In this document: positions 54,801 to 64,000 of the stretch, one piece after another
How the letters are laid out: every line of letters begins with the position of its first letter
Position numbering within the stretch: position 1 is the first letter of the stretch
Assembly (NCBI GenBank): GCA_019054805.1
Contig: JAHQIY010000051.1
Span: 62,001-126,000 of the forward strand
Direction: 5' to 3'
DNA: 64,000 nt
Source: Brachionus manjavacas
Lineage: Eukaryota; Rotifera; Eurotatoria; Ploima; Brachionidae
Translations under genes and position numbers: made by a program
Notes under the pieces: model-generated
What the model was told of the DNA's origin: nothing
The model's database searches: none
What the model saw: the letters and a program-made list of their open reading frames with translations, nothing else

Positions 54801-57800
54801 TTAGCAGTTTAGGTTTTGATTTTTCGAAAATTTGATTTTCTTTATTTGACTATTTCTGAAAAAATAAAACAATCAAAAGAAGAAAATCTGAATTAGAATG
54901 AAAGTTCTCTTCCGAGAAAAACAAAAATAAAAAATGGAATAATAAATAATAAAATGTTTAATCTAAATAAAATTTTTAAAAAATATTTTCTTTTGTTAAA
55001 ATGACATTTCGACTCTGACAAATATTTTTCTGTTTCCTAGCCTGAACATTTTGTACTGACACCAAGTGTGCGTGTATGAAAAGTCTCCCTCCCATTTTTT
55101 CATCCGGACTTGGGACCGGCAATGGTATGGTTACGACTCAACAATCTGCCGACAAAGTTACTATGGGACGTTCATCATAAACAGCGCCACTCATCTGAGC
55201 ACTTAAAGGCTGCGAACTCGGCAACTATTTAGACTAGCTTGGAACCACAAACCAAGCGTATCTATAGATGGATACAAGCATATCCAAAAAAAGATACTTT
55301 ACTTTTTTCACTAAGTACTAAGGGTCTGCCAGACACGTCATCAGCTCTTGCTTGTAAGCCTCCTTGCCCCGGCCGCTAGGCATCTGCATCTTCACCGCCC
55401 CTCCTCATTTTCTCATCCGGACTTGGGACCGGCCTTAGGTAGAGTTAGCAGTTTAGGTTTTGATTTTTCGAAAATTTGATTTTCTTTATTTGACTATTTC
55501 TGAAAAAATAAAACAATCAAAAGAAGAAAATCTGAATTAGAATGAAAGTTCTCTTCCGAGAAAAACAAAAATAAAAATGGAATAATAAATAATAAAATGT
55601 TTAATCTAAATAAAATTTTTAAAAAATATTTTCTTTTGTTAAAATGACATTTCGACTCTGACAAATATTTTTCTGTTTCCTAGCCTGAACATTTTGTACT
55701 GACACCAAGTGTGCGTGTATGAAAAGTCTCCCTCCCATTTTTTCATCCGGACTTGGGACCGGCAATGGTATGGTTACGACTCAACAATCTGCCGACAAAG
55801 TTACTATGGGACGTTCATCATAAACAGCGCCACTCATCTGAGCACTTAAAGGCTGCGAACTCGGCAACTATTTAGACTAGCTTGGAACCACAAACCAAGC
55901 GTATCTATAGATGGATACAAGCATATCCAAAAAAGATACTTTACTTTTTTCACTAAGTACTAAGGGTCTGCCAGACACGTCATCAGCTCTTGCTTGTAAG
56001 CCTCCTTGCCCCGGCCGCTAGGCATCTGCATCTTCACCGCCCCTCCTCATTTTCTCATCCGGACTTGGGACCGGCCTTAGGTAGAGTTAGCAGTTTAGGT
56101 TTTGATTTTTCGAAAATTTGATTTTCTTTATTTGACTATTTCTGAAAAAATAAAACAATCAAAAGAAGAAAATCTGAATTAGAATGAAAGTTCTCTTCCG
56201 AGAAAAACAAAAATAAAAAATGGAATAATAAATAATAAAATGTTTAATCTAAATAAAATTTTTAAAATTTTCTTTTGTTAAAATGACATTTCGACTCTGA
56301 CAAATATTTTTCTGTTTCCTAGCCTGAACATTTTGTACTGACACCAAGTGTGCGTGTATGAAAAGTCTCCCTCCCATTTTTTCATCCGGACTTGGGACCG
56401 GCAATGGTATGGTTACGACTCAACAATCTGCCGACAAAGTTACTATGGGACGTTCATCATAAACAGCGCCACTCATCCGAGCACTTAAAGGCTGCGAACT
56501 CGGCAACTATTTAGACTAGCTTGGAACCACAAACCAAGCGTATCTATAGATGGATACAAGCATATCCAAAAAAGATACTTTACTTTTTTCACTAAGTACT
56601 AAGGGTCTGCCAGACACGTCATCAGCTCTTGCTTGTAAGCCTCCTTGCCCCGGCCGCTAGGCATCTGCATCTTCACCGCCCCTCCTCATTTTCTCATCCG
56701 GACTTGGGACCGGCCTTAGGTAGAGTTAGCAGTTTAGGTTTTGATTTTTCGAAAATTTGATTTTCTTTATTTGACTATTTCTGAAAAAATAAAACAATCA
56801 AAAGAAGAAAATCTGAATTAGAATGAAAGTTCTCTTCCGAGAAAAACAAAAATAAAAATGGAATAATAAAAAATAAAATGTTTAATCTAAATAAAATTTT
56901 TAAAAAATATTTTCTTTTGTTAAAATGACATTTCGACTCTGACAAATATTTTTCTGTTTCCTAGCCTGAACATTTTGTACTGACACCAAGTGTGCGTGTA
57001 TGAAAAGTCTCCACCACATTTTTTCATCCGGACTTGGGACCGGCAATGGTATGGTTACGACTCAACAATCTGCCGACAAAGTTACTATGGGACGTTCATC
57101 ATAAACAGCGCCACTCATCTGAGCACTTAAAGGCTGCGAACTCGGCAACTATTTAGACTAGCTTGGAACCACAAACCAAGCGTATCTATAGATGGATACA
57201 AGCATATCCAAAAAAGATACTTTACTTTTTTCACTAAGTACTAAGGGTCTGCCAGACACGTCATCAGCTCTTGCTTGTAAGCCTCCTTGCCCCGGCCGCT
57301 AGGCATCTGCATCTTCACCGCCCCTCCTCATTTTCTCATCCGGACTTGGGACCGGCCTTAGGTAGAGTTAGCAGTTTAGGTTTTGATTTTTCGAAAATTT
57401 GATTTTCTTTATTTGACTATTTCTGAAAAAATAAAACAATCAAAAGAAGAAAATCTGAATTAGAATGAAAGTTCTCTTCCGAGAAAAACAAAAATAAAAA
57501 ATGGAATAATAAAAAATAAAATGTTTAATCTAAATAAAATTTTTAAAAAATATTTTCTTTTGTTAAAATGACATTTCGACTCTGACAAATATTTTTCTGT
57601 TTCCTAGCCTGAACATTTTGTACTGACACCAAGTGTGCGTGTATGAAAAGTCTCCCTCCCATTTTTTCATCCGGACTTGGGACCGGCAATGGTATGGTTA
57701 CGACTCAACAATCTGCCGACAAAGTTACTATGGGACGTTCATCATAAACAGCGCCACTCATCTGAGCACTTAAAGGCTGCGAACTCGGCAACTATTTAGA

Positions 57801-60800
57801 CTAGCTTGGAACCACAAACCAAGCGTATCTATAGATGGATACAAGCATATCCAAAAAAAGATACTTTACTTTTTTCACTAAGTACTAAGGGTCTGCCAGA
57901 CACGTCATCAGCTCTTGCTTGTAAGCCTCCTTGCCCCGGCCGCTAGGCATCTGCATCTTCACCGCCCCTCCTCATTTTCTCATCCGGACTTGGGACCGGC
58001 CTTAGGTAGAGTTAGCAGTTTAGGTTTTGATTTTTCGAAAATTTGATTTTCTTTATTTGACTATTTCTGAAAAAATAAAACAATCAAAAGAAGAAAATCT
58101 GAATTAGAATGAAAGTTCTCTTCCGAGAAAAACAAAAACAAAAAATGGAATAATAAATAATAAAATGTTTAATCTAAATAAAATTTTTAAAAAATATTTT
58201 CTTTTGTTAAAATGACATTTCGACTCTGACAAATATTTTTCTGTTTCCTAGCCTGAACATTTTGTACTGACACCAAGTGTGCGTGTATGAAAAGTCTCCC
58301 TCCCATTTTTTCATCCGGACTTGGGACCGGCAATGGTATGGTTACGACTCAACAATCTGCCGACAAAGTTACTATGGGACGTTCATCATAAACAGCGCCA
58401 CTCATCTGAGCACTTAAAGGCTGCGAACTCGGCAACTATTTAGACTAGCTTGGAACCACAAACCAAGCGTATCTATAGATGGATACAAGCATATCCAAAA
58501 AAGATACTTTACTTTTTTCACTAAGTACTAAGGGTCTGCCAGACACGTCATCAGCTCTTGCTTGTAAGCCTCCTTGCCCCGGCCGCTAGGCATCTGCATC
58601 TTCACCGCCCCTCCTCATTTTCTCATCCGGACTTGGGACCGGCCTTAGGTAGAGTTAGCAGTTTAGGTTTTGATTTTTCGAAAATTTGATTTTCTTTATT
58701 TGACTATTTCTGAAAAAATAAAACAATCAAAAGAAGAAATTCTGAATTAGAATGAAAGTTCTCTTCCGAGAAAAACAAAAACAAAAAATGGAATAATAAA
58801 TAATAAAATGTTTAATCTAAATAAAATTTTTAAAAAATATTTTCTTTTGTTAAAATGACATTTCGACTCTGACAAATATTTTTCTGTTTCCTAGCCTGAA
58901 CATTTTGTACTGACACCAAGTGTGCGTGTATGAAAAGTCTCTCCCATTTTTTCATCCGGACTTGGGACCGGCAATGGTATGGTTACGACTCAACAATCTG
59001 CCGACAAAGTTACTATGGGACGTTCATCATAAACAGCGCCACTCATCTGAGCACTTAAAGGCTGCGAACTCGGCAACTATTTAGACTAGCTTGGAACCAC
59101 AAACCAAGCGTATCTATAGATGGATACAAGCATATCCAAAAAAGATACTTTACTTTTTTCACTAAGTACTAAGGGTCTGCCAGACACGTCATCAGCTCTT
59201 GCTTGTAAGCCTCCTTGCCCCGGCCGCTAGGCATCTGCATCTTCACCGCCCCTCCTCATTTTCTCATCCGGACTTGGGACCGGCCTTAGGTAGAGTTAGC
59301 AGTTTAGGTTTTGATTTTTCGAAAATTTGATTTTCTTTATTTGACTATTTCTGAAAAAATAAAACAATCAAAAGAAGAAATTCTGAATTAGAATGAAAGT
59401 TCTCTTCCGAGAAAAACAAAAACAAAAAATGGAATAATAAATAATAAAATGTTTAATCTAAATAAAATTTTTAAAAAATATTTTCTTTTGTTAAAATGAC
59501 ATTTCGACTCTGACAAATATTTTTCTGTTTCCTAGCCTGAACATTTTGTACTGACACCAAGTGTGCGTGTATGAAAAGTCTCTCCCATTTTTTCATCCGG
59601 ACTTGGGACCGGCAATGGTATGGTTACGACTCAACAATCTGCCGACAAAGTTACTATGGGACGTTCATCATAAACAGCGCCACTCATCTGAGCACTTAAA
59701 GGCTGCGAACTCGGCAACTATTTAGACTAGCTTGGAACCACAAACCAAGCGTATCTATAGATGGATACAAGCATATCCAAAAAAGATACTTTACTTTTTT
59801 CACTAAGTACTAAGGGTCTGCCAGACACGTCATCAGCTCTTGCTTGTAAGCCTCCTTGCCCCGGCCGCTAGGCATCTGCATCTTCACCGCCCCTCCTCAT
59901 TTTCTCATCCGGACTTGGGACCGGCCTTAGGTAGAGTTAGCAGTTTAGGTTTTGATTTTTCGAAAATTTGATTTTCTTTATTTGACTATTTCTGAAAAAA
60001 TAAAACAATCAAAAGAAGAAATTCTGAATTAGAATGAAAGTTCTCTTCCGAGAAAAACAAAAACAAAAAATGGAATAATAAATAATAAAATGTTTAATCT
60101 AAATAAAATTTTTAAAAAATATTTTCTTTTGTTAAAATGACATTTCGACTCTGACAAATATTTTTCTGTTTCCTAGCCTGAACATTTTGTACTGACACCA
60201 AGTGTGCGTGTATGAAAAGTCTCTCCCATTTTTTCATCCGGACTTGGGACCGGCAATGGTATGGTTACGACTCAACAATCTGCCGACAAAGTTACTATGG
60301 GACGTTCATCATAAACAGCGCCACTCATCTGAGCACTTAAAGGCTGCGAACTCGGCAACTATTTAGACTAGCTTGGAACCACAAACCAAGCGTATCTATA
60401 GATGGATACAAGCATATCCAAAAAAGATACTTTACTTTTTCACTAAGTACTAAGGGTCTGCCAGACACGTCATCAGCTCTTGCTTGTAAGCCTCCTTGCC
60501 CCGGCCGCTAGGCATCTGCATCTTCACCGCCCCTCCTCATTTTCTCATCCGGACTTGGGACCGGCCTTAGGTAGAGTTAGCAGTTTAGGTTTTGATTTTT
60601 CGAAAATTTGATTTTCTTTATTTGACTATTTCTGAAAAAAATAAAACAATCAAAAGAAGAAAATCTGAATTAGAATGAAAGTTCTCTTCCGAGAAAAACA
60701 AAAATAAAAAATGGAATAATAAATAATAAAATGTTTAATCTAAATAAAATTTTTAAAAAATATTTTCTTTTGTTAAAATGACATTTCGACTCTGACAAAT

Positions 60801-63800
60801 ATTTTTCTGTTTCCTAGCCTGAACATTTTGTACTGACACCAAGTGTGCGTGTATGAAAAGTCTCTCCCATTTTTTCATCCGGACTTGGGACCGGCAATGG
60901 TATGGTTACGACTCAACAATCTGCCGACAAAGTTACTATGGGACGTTCATCATAAACAGCGCCACTCATCCGAGCACTTAAAGGCTGCGAACTCGGCAAC
61001 TATTTAGACTAGCTTGGAACCACAAACCAAGCGTATCTATAGATGGATACAAGCATATCCAAAAAAAGATACTTTACTTTTTTCACTAAGTACTAAGGGT
61101 CTGCCAGACACGTCATCAGCTCTTGCTTGTAAGCCTCCTTGCCCCGGCCGCTAGGCATCTGCATCTTCACCGCCCCTCCTCATTTTCTCATCCGGACTTG
61201 GGACCGGCCTTAGGTAGAGTTAGCAGTTTAGGTTTTGATTTTTCGAAAATTTGATTTTCTTTATTTGACTATTTCTGAAAAAAATAAAACAATCAAAAGA
61301 AGAAATTCTGAATTAGAATGAAAGTTCTCTTCCGAGAAAAACAAAAACAAAAAATGGAATAATAAATAATAAAATGTTTAATCTAAATAAAATTTTTAAA
61401 AAATATTTTCTTTTGTTAAAATGACATTTCGACTCTGACAAATATTTTTCTGTTTCCTATCCTGAACATTTTGTACTGACACCAAGTGTGCGTGTATGAA
61501 AAGTCTCCCTCCCATTTTTTCATCCGGACTTGGGACCGGCAATGGTATGGTTACGACTCAACAATCTGCCGACAAAGTTACTATGGGACGTTCATCATAA
61601 ACAGCGCCACTCATCCGAGCACTTAAAGGCTGCGAACTCGGCAACTATTTAGACTAGCTTGGAACCACAAACCAAGCGTATCTATAGATGGATACAAGCA
61701 TATCCAAAAAAAGATACTTTACTTTTTTCACTAAGTACTAAGGGTCTGCCAGACACGTCATCAGCTCTTGCTTGTAAGCCTCCTTGCCCCGGCCGCTAGG
61801 CATCTGCATCTTCACCGCCCCTCCTCATTTTCTCATCCGGACTTGGGACCGGCCTTAGGTAGAGTTAGCAGTTTAGGTTTTGATTTTTCGAAAATTTGAT
61901 TTTCTTTATTTGACTATTTCTGAAAAAATAAAACAATCAAAAGAAGAAAATCTGAATTAGAATGAAAGTTCTCTTCCGAGAAAAACAAAAACAAAAAATG
62001 GAATAATAAATAATAAAATGTTTAATCTAAATAAAATTTTTAAAAAATATTTTCTTTTGTTAAAATGACATTTCGACTCTGACAAATATTTTTCTGTTTC
62101 CTATCCTGAACATTTTGTACTGACACCAAGTGTGCGTGTATGAAAAGTCTCCCTCCCATTTTTTCATCCGGACTTGGGACCGGCAATGGTATGGTTACGA
62201 CTCAACAATCTGCCGACAAAGTTACTATGGGACGTTCATCATAAACAGCGCCACTCATCCGAGCACTTAAAGGCTGCGAACTCGGCAACTATTTAGACTA
62301 GCTTGGAACCACAAACCAAGCGTATCTATAGATGGATACAAGCATATCCAAAAAAAGATACTTTACTTTTTTCACTAAGTACTAAGGGTCTGCCAGACAC
62401 GTCATCAGCTCTTGCTTGTAAGCCTCCTTGCCCCGGCCGCTAGGCATCTGCATCTTCACCGCCCCTCCTCATTTTCTCATCCGGACTTGGGACCGGCCTT
62501 AGGTAGAGTTAGCAGTTTAGGTTTTGTTTTTTCGAAAATTTGATTTTCTTTATTTGACTATTTCTGAAAAAATAAAACAATCAAAAGAAGAAAATCTGAA
62601 TTAGAATGAAAGTTCTCTTCCGAGAAAAACAAAAATAAAAAATGGAATAATAAATAATAAAATGTTTAATCTAAATAAAATTTTTAAAAAATATTTTCTT
62701 TTGTTAAAATGACATTTCGACTCTGACAAATATTTTTCTGTTTCCTAGCCTGAACATTTTGTACTGACACCAAGTGTGCGTGTATGAAAAGTCTCCCTCC
62801 CATTTTTTCATCCGGACTTGGGACCGGCAATGGTATGGTTACGACTCAACAATCTGCCGACAAAGTTACTATGGGACGTTCATCATAAACAGCGCCACTC
62901 ATCCGAGCACTTAAAGGCTGCGAACTCGGCAACTATTTAGACTAGCTTGGAACCACAAACCAAGCGTATCTATAGATGGATACAAGCATATCCAAAAAAG
63001 ATACTTTACTTTTTTCACTAAGTACTAAGGGTCTGCCAGACACGTCATCAGCTCTTGCTTGTAAGCCTCCTTGCCCCGGCCGCTAGGCATCTGCATCTTC
63101 ACCGCCCCTCCTCATTTTCTCATCCGGACTTGGGACCGGCCTTAGGTAGAGTTAGCAGTTTAGGTTTTGATTTTTCGAAAATTTGATTTTCTTTATTTGA
63201 CTATTTCTGAAAAAATAAAACAATCAAAAGAAGAAAATCTGAATTAGAATGAAAGTTCTCTTCCGAGAAAAACAAAAATAAAAAATGGAATAATAAATAA
63301 TAAAATGTTTAATCTAAATAAAATTTTTAAAAAATATTTTCTTTTGTTAAAATGACATTTCGACTCTGACAAATATTTTTCTGTTTCCTATCCTGAACAT
63401 TTTGTACTGACACCAAGTGTGCGTGTATGAAAAGTCTCCCTCCCATTTTTTCATCCGGACATGGGACCGGCAATGGTATGGTTACGACTCAACAATCTGC
63501 CGACAAAGTTACTATGGGACGTTCATCATAAACAGCGCCACTCATCCGAGCACTTAAAGGCTGCGAACTCGGCAACTATTTAGACTAGCTTGGAACCACA
63601 AACCAAGCGTATCTATAGATGGATACAAGCATATCCAAAAAGATACTTTACTTTTTTCACTAAGTACTAAGGGTCTGCCAGACACGTCATCAGCTCTTGC
63701 TTGTAAGCCTCCTTGCCCCGGCCGCTAGGCATCTGCATCTTCACCGCCCCTCCTCATTTTCTCATCCGGACTTGGGACCGGCCTTAGGTAGAGTTAGCAG

Positions 63801-64000
63801 TTTAGGTTTTGATTTTTCGAAAATTTGATTTTCTTTATTTGACTATTTCTGAAAAAATAAAACAATCAAAAGAAGAAAATCTGAATTAGAATGAAAGTTC
63901 TCTTCCGAGAAAAACAAAAACAAAAAATGGAATAATAAATAATAAAATGTTTAATCTAAATAAAATTTTTAAAAAATATTTTCTTTTGTTAAAATGACAT
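51819..64000. repeat. Satellite array 3, about 19 units, continues past the window
   Basis: Begins mid-unit at TAGCCTGAACATTTTGTACT. Anchors at 52235, 52879, 53523, 54168, 54811, 55455, 56097, 56736, 57378, 58022, 58665, 59306, 59947, 60587, 61230, 61875, 62519, 63162 and 63804 give periods of 639-645 bp. Units are nearly identical; variants cluster in neighbours (CTCATCTGAGC versus CTCATCCGAGC, CTCTCCC versus CTCCCTCCC, TATCCTG versus TAGCCTG). No gene is inside it. The sequence looks like a retroelement-derived satellite (see findings). Confidence 0.97.

Overview
This is AT-rich animal nuclear DNA. It has spliced genes with short GT..AG introns (49-70 bp where clear), an ADAM10-type metalloprotease gene, several non-LTR retrotransposons, cut-and-paste DNA transposons and long satellite arrays. 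Nothing prokaryotic is seen. The species cannot be fixed from the sequence. A protostome with a compact, AT-rich genome (for example a monogonont rotifer) fits, but that is a guess.

Large-scale layout: satellite array 1 (1-918, unit about 643 bp); block A (919 to about 27650); a broken plus-strand LINE (about 27850-30537); a Tc1/mariner-family transposon (30540-33244); satellite array 2 (33245-36249); block B (36250-51818); satellite array 3 (51819-64000, running off the end). Blocks A and B are two near-identical direct copies of the same sequence: an old LINE, a younger LINE nested inside it, then the 3' two thirds of an ADAM10 gene. Either this is a real satellite-bounded tandem duplication, or two haplotypes have been joined head to tail in the assembly.

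The copies differ in useful ways. Block A alone carries a 12-kb DNA transposon (7931-19884) with 44-bp terminal inverted repeats and an 8-bp target duplication; block B keeps the empty site. Block B alone carries an 871-bp TA-flanked element (45813-46683) inside an ADAM10 intron, and block A keeps that empty site. The ADAM10 copy in A has several frameshifts and stops, whereas B is open throughout the visible exons. Signal peptide and prodomain exons are seen in neither copy.

The 12-kb transposon is the most interesting object. Its plus strand encodes a nine-exon, about 942-residue MULE-like transposase: an N-terminal Cys/His zinc-cluster-like region, a D-D-C..H-E core, and a C-terminal module with a cysteine-peptidase-like Cys...His...Asp layout. 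Divergently, on the minus strand, it encodes a protein with a C2H2 finger at each end and a coiled coil of 54-residue repeats between them. A second, decayed copy of the coiled-coil gene and a decayed tail of the transposase show that the element is a partial tandem dimer. The B-specific 871-bp element carries two small, phase-compatible exons, like a gene-fragment-capturing (Pack-type) element. The mariner element joins LINE sequence on its left to satellite on its right, so it marks a rearrangement junction.
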